The notes under the pieces are model-generated. The model made no database searches. It was not told the DNA's origin and worked only from the letters and a program-made list of their open reading frames with translations. Positions 14,788-15,076 of a DNA stretch of 15,076 nucleotides are shown here, in pieces; the stretch's first letter is position 1; each line of letters starts with the position of its first letter. Location of the stretch: the NCBI GenBank assembly GCA_040877445.1, contig JBBDNT010000239.1:1-15076 (forward strand), given 5' to 3'. The stretch is from JBBDNT01 sp040877445. Its GTDB lineage: Bacteria > Planctomycetota > Planctomycetia > Planctomycetales > Planctomycetaceae. The position numbers and the translations under genes are program-made.

Positions 14788-15076
14788 GCAGCCTCCCGGC
14801 CGTGTCGTCAGGCGGTCGCGGAAGCGGATTCCCGCCGAGATGCGGCCCGCCCGCGATACTCGCCGAGTGTAGTCGCGGGAATTCGCGGCGGCAATCGGAT
14901 CCCCACTGCAATCGTTCGAGTTCCGTTCGCCGTGCGCGAATTCGGGGAGACCACGGATGCCACCGATGGAGGCAAGCGATTCGCGGAATTCGTCGACCGC
15001 CGTCCCGTCTTCGATCGTCTCCGGTCTTCTCCGCGTCCTCGGCGCACTCGGCGGTTCGATTCTTCCGCGGCGCAGG
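14788..15076. other. upstream region of the amidohydrolase with degenerate dispersed repeat
   Basis: The GGGAGG ribosome binding site lies at the gene-proximal end. From about 14945 the plus strand reads ACCACGGATGCCACCGATGG and continues into a segment rich in TCTTC, CCGCGTCC and GGCGCACTCGGCGGTTCG. This pattern resembles dispersed non-coding repeats of planctomycetes. Open frames here have no family features. No promoter could be defined. Confidence 0.4.

Overview
This G+C-rich window looks like a chromosomal piece of a planctomycete (Planctomycetota). The evidence is a tandem pair of secreted type I sulfatases, a large secreted beta-propeller (NHL-type) protein with an FlgD-like N-terminal domain, a secreted D-aminoacylase-type amidohydrolase, and gaps filled with short dispersed palindromic or tandem repeats. 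All eight intact genes lie on the minus strand. Only one broken helix-turn-helix gene, at the left edge, lies on the plus strand. No integrase, transposase, CRISPR array or rRNA is visible.

Left edge (1-562): an excisionase-like helix-turn-helix gene is split by two +1 frame changes. It is followed by a perfect 15-bp dyad, then by the 5' half of a tRNA-Leu(UAG) on the opposite strand that stops in the anticodon arm. Together these look like the remnant of an integrated element's boundary.

Metabolic pair (580-3011): an ArsS-like radical SAM enzyme (arsenosugar biosynthesis) is followed after 65 bases by an iron-dependent hydroxyacid-oxoacid transhydrogenase (ADHFE1/HOT type), probably in one transcript.

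Unrecognised two-gene module (3300-6344): a protein built of three winged-helix-like domains is followed by a 660-residue P-loop ATPase with an Orc/STAND-like core, a possible degenerate nuclease-like middle domain and a C-terminal winged helix. The 60-base gap between them is almost entirely an array of eleven 7-base repeats. The array encodes the tail and stop codon of the first gene and an optional N-terminal extension of the second. This is the best candidate for an undescribed system.

Secreted catabolic region (6619-14787): two paralogous sulfatases, a propeller protein carrying an in-frame palindromic repeat, and an amidohydrolase in which Asn-Pro-Asp-Gly occupies the place where D-aminoacylases carry a metal-binding Cys. 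The gap between the sulfatases holds a 200-bp element with perfect 12-bp inverted ends. All four proteins carry signal peptides, so they probably act in the periplasm or at the cell surface on sulfated or acylated polymers or their breakdown products.
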